64,000 nt of DNA from Coprococcus comes ATCC 27758 (GTDB lineage: Bacteria; Bacillota; Clostridia; Lachnospirales; Lachnospiraceae), in contig NZ_CP102277.1 of NCBI RefSeq assembly GCF_025149785.1, positions 1,426,001 through 1,490,000 of the forward strand, read 5' to 3'. This document shows positions 42,983-52,858 of this stretch, piece after piece. Both the position numbers and the translations under genes were made by a program. The stretch's first letter is position 1, and the number at the start of each line of letters is the position of its first letter. The notes below the pieces were generated by a model. It saw only the letters and a program-made list of their open reading frames with translations, was not told the DNA's origin and made no database searches.

Positions 42983-43786
42983 ATGTTAGAAATTATTTGT
43001 CTTATATGGCTTTGGCGTGTGAATGGAAAGCACGCGATAGAAAGAGGACAGAATCCAAAAAAATATCGTGCATTGACACTGGGATTGTGGTTTGGCCTTG
43101 AATTTACCGGTACTTTTGTCGGAGCCTGGCTGATGCAGCTTTTGAATGCAGGTGATAATGCATTTTACGGGGCATATTTTTTTGGAATTATCGGAGCTGC
43201 AATTGGCGGTTTCGCTTCTTACTGGGTTGCAAAAAAAGCACCGATGGGAAATTACAGACCAGAAGACCAGCCAAATGGATGGAATAATCAGTCAGGTGGA
43301 TGGAATCAGAGCCAGAACGGCTGGGATAATCAGCAAAATGGATGGAACCAGAATCAGAACGGTTGGAATAATCAGCAAAATGGATGGAACCAGAACCAGA
43401 ACAGCTGGGATAATCAGCAAAATGGATGGAACCAGAATCAGAACGGCTGGGATAATCAACAGAATGTCTGGGGACAGACACAGCAGGAACCGGATTGCCT
43501 TTTTGCTCCGGCAACGATCCGTATTATCGAAGAAGAGGGCGGTTATACCGGCGGACAGGATGCATTTTTCTTAAATGGCAGACCCATCTGTTCTCTGCAG
43601 CCGGGCAGTGAATATACCTTTACAACTTACGCAAAGAAGAATGTGCTTACGATTGGCAGACCGACACCGGAACCGTCAGATGAGACAACGGTATTAAAGT
43701 TTATTGCCGGAGAAAAAGGTCGGATCGAAATTCATGCATGTGCGGGAAGATTGCTCCCGGGAAAATTCAGCAATTATACAGCATAG
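42983..43786 (+). CDS. Membrane protein with Gln/Asn/Trp-rich tandem repeats
   Basis: 267 residues. Two membrane segments (about residues 31-50 and 60-84, Gly-rich FFGIIGAAIGGFASYWVAKK) are followed by a repeat region of four 14-residue units built on NQNQNGWDNQQNGW (about 107-163) and then a folded C-terminal domain of about 100 residues (IRIIEEEGGYTGGQDAFFLN; CSLQPGSEYTFTTYAKKNVL). There is no signal peptide apart from the first hydrophobic stretch. The repeats are low-complexity and prion-like in composition. The function is unknown. GAAAGAGGG lies before the ATG. Confidence 0.8.
   Translation: MLEIICLIWLWRVNGKHAIERGQNPKKYRALTLGLWFGLEFTGTFVGAWLMQLLNAGDNAFYGAYFFGIIGAAIGGFASYWVAKKAPMGNYRPEDQPNGWNNQSGGWNQSQNGWDNQQNGWNQNQNGWNNQQNGWNQNQNSWDNQQNGWNQNQNGWDNQQNVWGQTQQEPDCLFAPATIRIIEEEGGYTGGQDAFFLNGRPICSLQPGSEYTFTTYAKKNVLTIGRPTPEPSDETTVLKFIAGEKGRIEIHACAGRLLPGKFSNYTA
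43303..43471 (+). repeat. 42-bp tandem repeats within the membrane protein gene
   Basis: Four copies of a 42-bp unit (core GGATGGAACCAGAATCAGAA and GATAATCAGCAAAATGG) differ by only a few bases. Near-identity at DNA level means recent expansion, so copy number probably varies between strains. Confidence 0.85.
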
Positions 43787-43841
43787 GAATATTATGTGGT
43801 TCTGAAGCATACACTGTCAACAAAACGGTATATGCGGCAAT

Positions 43842-44129
43842 ATGAGACAGAGATCCGAACAAGAAGACGGGACACGAAGGTATCGCATGGCAGATGCAGC
43901 AAATTTGCCGAAGGATGTGGTGCTGGGTGTCCCGATTCTGACTCTTACAGGGCATTATGAAGTGAATATAGAGAATTACCGTGGAATTCTGGAATATACC
44001 GAACAGCTGATCCGTATAAATGTACGTAGCGGGCAGATTCGCATCACAGGGAAATCACTTGAGATCAACTACTATACAACAACCGATATGAAGATTACCG
44101 GAAAGGTAGAGAAAATTGAGTATTCTTAG
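43842..44129 (+). CDS. yqfC: YabP/YqfC family sporulation protein
   Basis: 95 residues. The conserved core is LPKDVVLGVPILTLTGHYEV followed by IENYRGILEYTEQLIRI and GQIRITGKSLEI, as in B. subtilis YqfC. It is directly before yqfD, phoH and ybeY, the usual Bacillota order. The ATG at 43842 has only a weak ribosome-binding site; ATG 43887 after GAAGG is an alternative that would start just before the conserved core. Confidence 0.85.
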   Translation: MRQRSEQEDGTRRYRMADAANLPKDVVLGVPILTLTGHYEVNIENYRGILEYTEQLIRINVRSGQIRITGKSLEINYYTTTDMKITGKVEKIEYS

Positions 44130-44135
44130 GAAGGG

Positions 44136-45395
44136 ATGACGAAGATGCTGCGATATATTCTGAATAATCTTGCCGGATACCTGCGCATCAGAGTCGAAGG
44201 ATATTCACCGGAACGTTTTTTAAATCTTTGCTGTTATCATGGGATTTTTCTCTGGAATCTGAGACCGGCAAAAGGGGCATATGAGATGAATATCCGCGTC
44301 CGGGATTTCCGCAGACTGCGACCAATGGTCAGGAAGAGCAGGGCAAAGGTACGGATCACCCAGAAAAGAGGAGTCCCGTTTTTTATACATAAATACCGTG
44401 GACGGAAGCTTTTTTTTACAGGATCGGTCATCGCAATCTGTCTGATCTTTCTGCTTTCTTCTTTTATATGGAGGATTCAGATTGATGGAAACCTTGCAAG
44501 GACAGATGAGGTTTTACTTTCTTTTCTGACAGAAAAGGGAATTGCCTGTGGAATGGCAAAAAAGAATGTAGACTGTGACCGGATTGAAAAAGATATTCGT
44601 ATGGAATACGACGATATTATCTGGGTTTCAGCCTATGTTCATGGGAGTTGCCTGAAGATTAAAGTCAGGGAGAATCCTGACCGGAAGGAGCTGCAGACAG
44701 AAGCTGAGGCGGAAGCGCCGATGGATATTGTGGCAGAAGCGGACGGGATCATTCAGAAGATCATTACACGAAAAGGGAATCCGCTTGTCCGGGAAGGCAG
44801 TGAGGTAAAAAAAGGAGAGATCCTTGTGAGTGGAAGTGTGGAAGTAAAGAATGATTCAGATGAGGTGACAGGATACCAGTACCGGGTATCGGATGCAGAC
44901 ATAATAGCACAGACAACGGTTGCGTATACAGATATTCTTGACAGGCTGCATCCGGTATGGAAAGATACCGGCAAGAAGAGCTGGAGGTTCTGGATAGAAA
45001 CACCGGGAAGGCTGTATCTTTTTGGCAGGCGGGAGCTACCTTACCCGGAATATAATGCGCTGACCTGCAGATATATCCTGTATTTGGAGAGACACTTTCC
45101 ATTTCCGGTCTCGGTAAGAGTTGAACGGAGCAAAGAGAGCAGAAAAGAGGAGATTTCTTATACAGACAGGGAAGCAAGAGAAATTCTGTCCTATAATTTT
45201 GAGAAGTTTTGCGCCCGATTAGAGAAAAAAGGGGTTCAAATTTCAGAGAATGATGTTAAAATATACAGGGAGACGAACCGGTATTCGGCAAAGGGAAAAC
45301 TGGTTTTATCCGGACCGTTCGGAATTGTACAAAAAGGAACGGTACATGAACTGCCGAAGGCAGATGCAGAAAATATACAGCAGGAAGGAAACTGA
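44136..45395 (+). CDS. yqfD: Sporulation protein YqfD
   Basis: 419 residues (416 if it starts at ATG 44145, which has better spacing to AGGAAGG). It has an N-terminal cytoplasmic part, one membrane segment near residue 90-110 (LFFTGSVIAICLIFLLSSFI) and a large extracytoplasmic domain starting WRIQIDGNLARTDEVLL. YqfD is needed for efficient sporulation in Bacillus. Its presence with yqfC suggests a spore-forming lineage, though not that this strain sporulates. Confidence 0.9.
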   Translation: MTKMLRYILNNLAGYLRIRVEGYSPERFLNLCCYHGIFLWNLRPAKGAYEMNIRVRDFRRLRPMVRKSRAKVRITQKRGVPFFIHKYRGRKLFFTGSVIAICLIFLLSSFIWRIQIDGNLARTDEVLLSFLTEKGIACGMAKKNVDCDRIEKDIRMEYDDIIWVSAYVHGSCLKIKVRENPDRKELQTEAEAEAPMDIVAEADGIIQKIITRKGNPLVREGSEVKKGEILVSGSVEVKNDSDEVTGYQYRVSDADIIAQTTVAYTDILDRLHPVWKDTGKKSWRFWIETPGRLYLFGRRELPYPEYNALTCRYILYLERHFPFPVSVRVERSKESRKEEISYTDREAREILSYNFEKFCARLEKKGVQISENDVKIYRETNRYSAKGKLVLSGPFGIVQKGTVHELPKADAENIQQEGN

Positions 45396-45398
45396 TTT

Positions 45399-46406
45399 AT
45401 GGGAATTCTTGAGACCATGATAGACATACCGGCTGAACATGAAAAAAATGTGTTTGGCCAGTTCGATATATTTGCAAAAAAAATTGAGAGAGCTTTACAT
45501 GTTACACTGATCGCACGAAATGGAAAGGTGAAAGTCCTTGGAGAGGAAAAGAATGTAGAGAGGGCGCAGCAGGTATTGTCGCAGCTTACCGAGCTTTCCA
45601 GGCGAGGAAACACGATCCAGGAGCAGAATGTAGACTATGCCCTGTCCCTTACGATGGAAGACAGCGCGGAAGATATTCTGACAATTGATAAAGACCTGAT
45701 CTGTCATACACTTCAGGGAAAGCCAATCAAACCAAAGACGCTCGGACAGAAGAAATATGTGGATGCGATCCGGGAAAAGATGATCACCTTTGGCCTTGGC
45801 CCTGCCGGAACCGGTAAAACTTATCTGGCGATGGCAATGGCAATCACGGCGTTCAAACGCAATGAAGTGGGGCGTATCATTCTGACACGTCCGGCAATTG
45901 AAGCAGGAGAAAAGCTTGGCTTTTTGCCGGGAGATCTGCAGAGCAAGATCGATCCATATTTAAGACCACTTTATGATGCACTCTATCAGATCATGGGAGC
46001 AGAAAGCTTTATCAAGAATTCAGAAAAAGGGCTGATCGAGGTTGCGCCTCTTGCCTATATGCGAGGCAGAACCCTTGACAACGCTTTTATTATTCTGGAT
46101 GAGGCACAGAATACCACACCGGCGCAGATGAAGATGTTCCTGACACGTATTGGTTTTGGATCCAAAGTCGTGATCACCGGAGACTCTACACAGAAAGACC
46201 TTCCGGCAGGACAGACATCCGGACTTGATGTGGCAGTGAGTGTAGTCAAGAATCTGGAAGATATTTCGATTTGCCGTCTGACCAGCCGGGATGTTGTCAG
46301 ACATCCGCTGGTACAGCGGATTGTTAAAGCGTACGAGGAATACGAGCAAAAGCAGGAACAGAAAAAATCCCACACTAGAGACAGAAAGAAACGAGGAACA
46401 AGATGA
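45399..46406 (+). CDS. phoH: PhoH-like ATPase
   Basis: 335 residues. A KH-like N-terminal part is followed by the ATPase with Walker A GPAGTGKTY near residue 133, EAGEKLGFLPGD and Walker B FIILDEAQNTTPAQ. PhoH proteins are linked to RNA metabolism through YbeY, whose gene overlaps this one by 4 bases. Start ATG 45399 follows AAGGAAAC. Confidence 0.94.
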   Translation: MGILETMIDIPAEHEKNVFGQFDIFAKKIERALHVTLIARNGKVKVLGEEKNVERAQQVLSQLTELSRRGNTIQEQNVDYALSLTMEDSAEDILTIDKDLICHTLQGKPIKPKTLGQKKYVDAIREKMITFGLGPAGTGKTYLAMAMAITAFKRNEVGRIILTRPAIEAGEKLGFLPGDLQSKIDPYLRPLYDALYQIMGAESFIKNSEKGLIEVAPLAYMRGRTLDNAFIILDEAQNTTPAQMKMFLTRIGFGSKVVITGDSTQKDLPAGQTSGLDVAVSVVKNLEDISICRLTSRDVVRHPLVQRIVKAYEEYEQKQEQKKSHTRDRKKRGTR

Positions 46407-46897
46407 GACTATTTTTAGAGGATGAGGGAGCATTGGATTTAAAGCTGCCTTATGAAGAACTGGCGACAAAAGTTGCAGATGCAGTCCTGGATTATGAGAA
46501 GTGTCCGTACGAGGCGCAGGTAGAACTTCTTCTTACGATGAATGAGGAGATCCGACAGATGAACCTGGAATTTCGCGGAATCGACCGTGCAACCGATGTC
46601 CTGTCATTTCCGATGACGGAATTCCCGTCACCGGCTGATTATGCATATCTGGATACAGATGACAGTTCATTTGATCCGGAGACCGGAGAACTGATGCTCG
46701 GCAATATTGTGATTTCCAAAGAGCGCGCAAAGGAACAGGCAGAAGAATATGGCCATTCGGTAGAACGTGAATTTGCTTTCCTTATTGCGCACAGTATGTT
46801 GCACTTGTTAGGTTATGACCATATGGAAGATGAAGAACGGCTCGTGATGGAAAAGAAACAGCGGGAAGTTCTGGAGATGCTGGGAATTACAAGATAG
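46403..46897 (+). CDS. ybeY: Endoribonuclease YbeY
   Basis: 164 residues with the zinc motif HSMLHLLGYDHMED (HxxxHxxxxxH) near residue 132 and RGIDRATDVLSFPM. It matures the 3' end of 16S rRNA and takes part in ribosome quality control. It overlaps phoH (ATGA). Confidence 0.95.
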   Translation: MRLFLEDEGALDLKLPYEELATKVADAVLDYEKCPYEAQVELLLTMNEEIRQMNLEFRGIDRATDVLSFPMTEFPSPADYAYLDTDDSSFDPETGELMLGNIVISKERAKEQAEEYGHSVEREFAFLIAHSMLHLLGYDHMEDEERLVMEKKQREVLEMLGITR

Positions 46898-46920
46898 ATA
46901 AAAGTATGAGGTTTTAACGT

Positions 46921-48591
46921 ATGGGTAAAAAGAAAAAATCAAAGGGCGGCAGTTTTCTGATGCAGGGAAGCATCCTTGCGGCAGCCGGCATTATCACAAA
47001 GATCATCGGGGCAGTATACCGGATCCCGATGCTTAATATTATGGGGCTTAAAGGACAGGGCTATTATGATATGGCATTTCAGGTGTATTCTATTGCTCTG
47101 ATCATTTCGTCTTACAGTCTGCCGGTTGCGGTATCAAAGCTGGTGTCATTCAAAATGGCGGCAGGAGAACGGAAAAATGCATTCAGGGTATTGAAGGCAT
47201 CGCTGATCATAGCTGCGCTATCTGGTGTCACGATCATGGTGATCGTATTTTTTGGAGCAGAGGCGATCGCAGAATATCTGATGGGAGCCAAAATGAGCTG
47301 CTATTCTTTGAAGGTGCTTGCTCCCGGGCTCCTGATTTGTGCGATTATGGCAGTTTTTCGTGGCTATTTTCAGGGGCTGGGAACGATGATCCCGACTGCA
47401 ATTTCGCAGATCATTGAACAGCTTCTCAATGCGATTGTCAGTGTTGTAGGTGCAGCCGTTCTTCTGGAAAATGGAAAACAGATGGCTAAGGTGCAGGGGA
47501 ATAACCTTTTTGGACCAGCCTATTCCGCAGCAGGAGGTACACTTGGTACAGTAGCCGGTGCTCTGATCGGTCTGCTGTTCTTACTGTTCTGCTATGTGGT
47601 ATTCCGCAAGCCGATGATGCGGCAGATGAAGCGGGATACCTCGAAAGAACTGGATGATTACCGTGCGATTTTCAAGATCCTGATTCTGACGATCGCACCG
47701 ATCATTTTAAGTACAACGATTTATAACAGTGCAAATGTTATTGACAGTGCTATGTTCAATAAGATCATGGGCGCACAGGGAACCAGTGAGGCGGTCTGTG
47801 CAGAGCTTCTTGGTAAATTAGGACAGTATTATACCCTGTTCAACGTACCGCTTGCCGTTGCGAGTGCATTGGGATCATCTGTGATCCCGGGGCTTGTAAG
47901 CGCGGCAGAGAATCATGACAGAAGACTGTTACATAACCGGATTTATACAGTTATCCGTTACACGATGCTGATCGCGATTCCAAGCGCATTTGGATTCTTT
48001 GCACTTGGTCAGCCGATCATGGATTTCCTGTGGCCGAATGTAGATAATGTAACACAGGGAATTATGCTGAAGATCGGAGCGATTTCTCTGGTATTTTATT
48101 CACTTTCAACCGTTACGAATACAGTGCTTCAGGGGCTGGACCGTATGATGGAACCGGTAAAAAATGCAATGGTATCCCTGATACTACATATTGTATCTCT
48201 GTTTATTATGCTTGTTATGTTCAAATGGGGCATTTATGCACTGATTGGAAGTAAGATTGTGTTCTCTTTATGCATGTGTATCATGAATGCACATGATATC
48301 CGTGAAGCATGTGGATATCTTCAGGAGAGCCGTAAGACTTTTGTCATTCCGTCTATCGCCGGAGCTGTTATGGCAATTTTGGCATGGGCAGTGCATTTCG
48401 TACTTGACACCTTCATCGGAGGAAGAATCGCAACCCTGATTGCCCTCATCGTGGCAGTAGCGGTATACGCAGTCGTTCTCCTCAAAATGGGTGGCATGTC
48501 CGAAAAAGAACTCCTCGGTCTCCCAAAAGGTCACCAAATTGTAATAGTCTGCAAAAAATGCCATTTATTAAAAGAACGCAGATATTACTAA
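46921..48591 (+). CDS. Polysaccharide/lipid flippase of the MOP superfamily (SpoVB/MurJ-like)
   Basis: 556 residues with about 14 membrane segments. The N-terminus GSFLMQGSILAAAGIITKIIGAVYRIPM and LKGQGYYDMAFQVYSIALII match SpoVB/YtgP-type lipid II flippase candidates. It probably moves lipid-linked cell-wall precursors across the membrane; SpoVB (spore cortex) and Amj/MurJ-like (vegetative) roles cannot be told apart. It ends in a short basic tail. It starts 23 bases after ybeY. Confidence 0.85.
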   Translation: MGKKKKSKGGSFLMQGSILAAAGIITKIIGAVYRIPMLNIMGLKGQGYYDMAFQVYSIALIISSYSLPVAVSKLVSFKMAAGERKNAFRVLKASLIIAALSGVTIMVIVFFGAEAIAEYLMGAKMSCYSLKVLAPGLLICAIMAVFRGYFQGLGTMIPTAISQIIEQLLNAIVSVVGAAVLLENGKQMAKVQGNNLFGPAYSAAGGTLGTVAGALIGLLFLLFCYVVFRKPMMRQMKRDTSKELDDYRAIFKILILTIAPIILSTTIYNSANVIDSAMFNKIMGAQGTSEAVCAELLGKLGQYYTLFNVPLAVASALGSSVIPGLVSAAENHDRRLLHNRIYTVIRYTMLIAIPSAFGFFALGQPIMDFLWPNVDNVTQGIMLKIGAISLVFYSLSTVTNTVLQGLDRMMEPVKNAMVSLILHIVSLFIMLVMFKWGIYALIGSKIVFSLCMCIMNAHDIREACGYLQESRKTFVIPSIAGAVMAILAWAVHFVLDTFIGGRIATLIALIVAVAVYAVVLLKMGGMSEKELLGLPKGHQIVIVCKKCHLLKERRYY

Positions 48592-48686
48592 GCTGTGGAT
48601 GATTTGATATCACAACCTAAAAATTCCCCCATAATGAATAAAATCCTTCAAGCAGACCAATACTTGTAGAAAAAGGAGTGTTCCTT

Positions 48687-49049
48687 ATGGAAACAAGATA
48701 TCATATTGGTCTTTTAACGGGGACTCTTCTGATTCTTGCGATCCTGTCTTATGCATATTATGCAGATTATAATTACAGGAAAGAAATTGCAAGGACAGAA
48801 CAGACGGAGCAGCAGAAAACAGAACAGACAGTCAGCACTCAGGGTGGCGCACACAAAGAAGGGGTGTATTATCTGAAAAACCGCAACGGATATGTGATTG
48901 TTTATCTGGACGACCAGACAAGTATTTATGAATATACGAATATCCGTGTCGAAGAGCTTCCGGAAGAACTGCAGAATGAGATCCGGGAGGGAAAGCGGTT
49001 AGAGGGAAAAGACAAGCTTTATGGGTTCCTGGAAAATTATTCCAGCTGA
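48687..49049 (+). CDS. Membrane-anchored small protein with BofC-like C-terminal segment
   Basis: 120 residues: one N-terminal membrane anchor (HIGLLTGTLLILAILSYAYY), a Gln/Thr-rich linker (EQTEQQKTEQTVSTQ) and a C-terminal domain YYLKNRNGYVIVYLDDQTSI then IRVEELPEELQNEIREGKRL. That C-terminal pattern resembles the BofC C-terminal/forespore-type domain found in many clostridial proteins; I hold this only loosely. AAAAAGGAG is well spaced to the ATG at 48687. Confidence 0.65.
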   Translation: METRYHIGLLTGTLLILAILSYAYYADYNYRKEIARTEQTEQQKTEQTVSTQGGAHKEGVYYLKNRNGYVIVYLDDQTSIYEYTNIRVEELPEELQNEIREGKRLEGKDKLYGFLENYSS

Positions 49050-49100
49050 TTAAAAAGATAACATTATTATATAGAAAGACAAAGAAGGGATAAAAGAAAA

Positions 49101-49322
49101 ATGGAGACAGCAAAAATTGAACGCATTAATGAATTATATAGAAAATCAAAAGCAGAAGGACTGACAGAGAAAGAGAAAAAAGAACAGCAGATTCTCAGAC
49201 GGGAATATGTAGATGCATTCAAAAGAAATCTTCGTGGACAGCTTAATAACATTTCAATCAAGGAGAAGGATGGATCCATTACAAATCTGGGCGAGAAATA
49301 TGGACAGAAAAAAGGAAATTAG
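49101..49322 (+). CDS. UPF0291/DUF896 family protein
   Basis: 73 residues matching YnzC-type proteins: KIERINELYRKSKAEGLTEKEKKEQ, LRREYVDAFKRNLRGQLNNI. It is a short helical hairpin protein; in B. subtilis YnzC is SOS-associated, otherwise the function is unknown. It overlaps the start of the next gene by 23 bases. Confidence 0.93.
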   Translation: METAKIERINELYRKSKAEGLTEKEKKEQQILRREYVDAFKRNLRGQLNNISIKEKDGSITNLGEKYGQKKGN

Positions 49323-49857
49323 GGCAAAAATTCTGAAAATGAGACAGGCACTTCCAAAAGAAGAGGTTCGGGAGAAGAGCCTGCGGATCATGAGACGCAT
49401 TGAAGAGACAGAGACATTTAAAAATGCAGATAACCTTCTTGCGTATATTGATTTTCGTGGAGAGGTGGCAACCGGAACACTGATCGAGAAGGCATGGGAG
49501 CTTGGAAAAAAGGTCTATGTGCCACGGGTAGCGGGAAAAGAGATGGAGTTTTATCAGATACATTCTTTTGAGGATCTGGAAAAGGGGGCTTATGGCATCC
49601 TGGAGCCGAAAAAAGAATGCCCTGTTTATGAAGCCGGAGAAGGGCAGACTACACTGGCAATCCTGCCGGGAAGTGTTTTTGATGAAAAAAAGAACCGTGT
49701 CGGTTATGGCGGTGGATTTTATGATCGTTATTTTGAAAAACGGAAAGATATCTGCCGGATCGCAGCTGCTTATGAAATGCAGATTGTAGAAGAAATTGAG
49801 ACCGAAGAATTTGATCTTCCGGCAGATTATGTTACAACGGAAGAGAGGTTCTGGTAG
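49300..49857 (+). CDS. fau: 5-formyltetrahydrofolate cyclo-ligase
   Basis: 185 residues: KKEIRAKILKMRQALPKEEV, ATP-binding GVLPGSVFD-like ILPGSVFDEKKNRVGYGGGFYDRY, and ADYVTTEERFW at the end. It converts 5-formyl-THF to 5,10-methenyl-THF, complementing the formate-THF ligase found at 28874. ATG 49300 lies inside the end of the UPF0291 gene; ATG 49270 is an alternative start. Confidence 0.92.
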   Translation: MDRKKEIRAKILKMRQALPKEEVREKSLRIMRRIEETETFKNADNLLAYIDFRGEVATGTLIEKAWELGKKVYVPRVAGKEMEFYQIHSFEDLEKGAYGILEPKKECPVYEAGEGQTTLAILPGSVFDEKKNRVGYGGGFYDRYFEKRKDICRIAAAYEMQIVEEIETEEFDLPADYVTTEERFW

Positions 49858-49900
49858 AAATTCCGAAAGTGTATCATAGAGAGTTTTGATTGAAAACAGG

Positions 49901-49967
49901 AATGGGAGCAAACATACAGGAACATTTGAAGAAAATCAATGGATGGTATGTTTGGCTCCCATTTTCA
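49901..49967. terminator. Bidirectional terminator between fau and luxS
   Basis: AATGGGAGC-AAACATAC (49901-49917) pairs with GTATGTTTGGCTCCCATT (49946-49963), with one bulge, and has A- and T-rich flanks. The two genes converge on it. Confidence 0.8.
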
Positions 49968-49984
49968 GGTTCATATAGTAAGGC

Positions 49985-50464
49985 TTATTCAGGATAAACC
50001 AGCTGTTTTTCTGTAATATTTTCCAGAACCTCAGTCAGATATCTTTTTGCCATATAATTTGCCATCGGAAGGTTCATGTCCAGATAGTTTCCGCAGTCTT
50101 TTGCAGCAGCTCCCGGTACGTCCCCATTGAAGTCTGCGATAAAAGCAAACATTTCTTTCATCAGTGGAACGATATCTTTTGATTCATAATCACCTACAAG
50201 AAGAAGGTAGAAGCCGGTACGGCATCCCATTGGTCCAAAGTAAAGTGTTTTTGATGCGTAGTCCCTGTGGTTACGAAGGAAGGTTGCACCAAGATGTTCG
50301 ATGGTGTGAACCTCTGCAGTATTCATAACCGGTTCTTCATTCGGATTGGTCATGCGGATATCAAAGGTTGTAATGACCTGTTCGCCGGCAAAATCCTTAC
50401 GTGAGACGTAAAGCCCAGGAACAAGTTTCAAATGGTCTATTGTGAAACTGGTAATTTTCTCCAT
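49985..50464 (-). CDS. luxS: S-ribosylhomocysteine lyase LuxS
   Basis: 159 residues with the metal-binding HTIEHL and the Cys of FGPMGCRTGFYLL, and C-terminal AKDCGNYLDMNL. It splits S-ribosylhomocysteine to homocysteine and the precursor of autoinducer-2. Start ATG 50464 follows AAGGAGATAC. A minus-strand promoter with TATAAT near 50496-50501 and a 17-bp spacer to CTGACC is visible. It is monocistronic. Confidence 0.96.
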   Translation of the reverse strand: MEKITSFTIDHLKLVPGLYVSRKDFAGEQVITTFDIRMTNPNEEPVMNTAEVHTIEHLGATFLRNHRDYASKTLYFGPMGCRTGFYLLLVGDYESKDIVPLMKEMFAFIADFNGDVPGAAAKDCGNYLDMNLPMANYMAKRYLTEVLENITEKQLVYPE

Positions 50465-50529
50465 AATCAAGTATCTCCTTTTTTGTACTACGTTTATTAT
50501 AAGATACCAGGGTAAAAAGGTCAGAAAGC

Positions 50530-50700
50530 CGATGCAAGCTTGCTTGCAAGAGGTTTTTTGACATATTGACCCGCCAAAAACATGAGTAAGTAGCCATTTT
50601 TCAAAGAAAAATGAGCGGATTACGAATGTTTTTGAGGATTGCGAGAGTGCAAAGCACGTAGCAATCTGGTATCAAAGGGGTCAAAATACCTTTTGACCCC
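50530..50700. other. Hairpin-dense intergenic element
   Basis: About 170 bp with four clean inverted repeats and no gene: TGCAAG/CTTGCA (50533-50548); CATTTTTC/GAAAAATG (50595-50613); a nested GATTGC..GTGC/GCAC..GCAATC (50637-50666, perfect in both arms); and GGGGTCAAAA/TTTTGACCCC (50677-50700). It lies upstream of both luxS and the phosphatase gene. I believe similar sequence recurs in Lachnospiraceae genomes, but cannot prove it here. It may be a structured RNA or a mobile intergenic repeat. Confidence 0.55.
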
Positions 50701-50764
50701 AACATCATTATAACTGTCATAAAGTTTAATAACAAGCCTTTTGGTGGAAGAAAGGTGAAAAATG

Positions 50765-50818
50765 TGCTATAATCGTTACTGTTAACTCCCGTGCCAATCG
50801 CTATGCTGACTGGCACGG
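50765..50818 (+). promoter_or_regulatory. Promoter and leader hairpin of the phosphatase gene
   Basis: Extended -10 TGCTATAAT (50765-50773). The leader then carries CCGTGCCA (50789-50796) paired with TGGCACGG (50811-50818), 42 bases before the ATG. Confidence 0.5.
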
Positions 50819-50860
50819 AGGATGCGTGTGTTTTTAATGATAGCAGGAGGAAACTAAGAG

Positions 50861-51493
50861 ATGAAAATATATATGATCCGTCATGGAGAGACGGACTGGA
50901 ATAAAAAAAGAAAATTACAGGGACAGGTGGATATTCCGCTGAATGAATTTGGAAAACTACTTGCAAAAGAGACGGCTCCGGCACTCGCAGATGTTCCATT
51001 TGCGGTCTGTTACACAAGCCCGCTGAAAAGGGCGGCAGAGACGGCACGGCTCGTCCTGGGGGACAGGGAGGTTCCGATTGTTCCGGATAAGCGGATCCAG
51101 GAGATGAGCTTTGGAGAATTTGAGGGACTTTGTTGCAGAGAAGAGGGATGGAATATTCCGGATCCGGGATTTCGCAACTTTTTTAATGCACCGGAAGTGT
51201 ACCAGCCGCCAAAAGGAGGGGAATCCTTTGAAGAAGTGCGTGCACGTCTGAATAATTTTCTGGAAGAGCTTTATCAGAAAGAAGATCTTCAGGATAAAAA
51301 TGTACTTTTATCCACACATGGTGCAGCACTTTGCGGGATTCTGAGCCTGATGAAAGGTCTGCCGATTTCCGGGTACTGGCAGCAGGGGGTACATAAGAAC
51401 TGTGCGGTATCAATTGCGGAAGTAAAAGATGGAAAAATAGAAATTTTACAGGAAAATGTGACTTATTATCAAGAGTCAGTGCAGGACTGGTAG
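50861..51493 (+). CDS. Histidine phosphatase family protein (phosphoglycerate mutase-like)
   Basis: 210 residues. The catalytic RHGETDWN is near residue 7, with Arg and second His in SPLKRAAETA and LLSTHGAAL. It belongs to the dPGM-like broad phosphatases (PhoE/CobC-type); the true substrate is not known. AGGAGG precedes the ATG. It ends before a shared terminator. Confidence 0.88.
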   Translation: MKIYMIRHGETDWNKKRKLQGQVDIPLNEFGKLLAKETAPALADVPFAVCYTSPLKRAAETARLVLGDREVPIVPDKRIQEMSFGEFEGLCCREEGWNIPDPGFRNFFNAPEVYQPPKGGESFEEVRARLNNFLEELYQKEDLQDKNVLLSTHGAALCGILSLMKGLPISGYWQQGVHKNCAVSIAEVKDGKIEILQENVTYYQESVQDW

Positions 51494-51544
51494 AAAGTTA
51501 TTTGATGTCCTAAAGGCTTTCTGATAAATTGCTTAATAAAAAAA

Positions 51545-51605
51545 CTCCCATCCGGAGAAATGTGAGCTAATTATAACTCATTTCTTCTCTGGATGGGAGC
51601 TTTTT
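51545..51605. terminator. Bidirectional terminator between the phosphatase gene and galR
   Basis: CTCCCATCC (51545-51553) pairs with GGATGGGAG (51591-51599), with further pairing inside (GAGAAATG with CATTTCTTCTC) and Ts after it. Confidence 0.8.
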
Positions 51606-51648
51606 GATGTTAGATAAAATTCATTGGTATATTTAGACAGATAAGGAG

Positions 51649-52746
<1,098 letters not shown>

Positions 52747-52750
52747 TCAC

Positions 52751-52813
52751 TAGTAAATTTATCAAAATATTTAGTAAATATATATTGCAAATTTACTAAA
52801 TATATTTTATAAT
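52751..52813 (+). promoter_or_regulatory. galK promoter with repeated TAGTAAAT operators
   Basis: TTGCAA (52785-52790), a 17-bp spacer and TATAAT (52808-52813). TAGTAAAT-type half-sites occur at 52751-52758 and 52771-52778, with the inverse ATTTACTAAA at 52791-52800 inside the spacer. The pair ATTTAGTAAAT and AATTTACTAAAT (52769-52801) is a spaced palindrome, a natural GalR target. Confidence 0.7.
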
Positions 52814-52858
52814 GCAATTATCAAAGCAGAATCGAAAATGTATTTGGAGGAAATGAAG

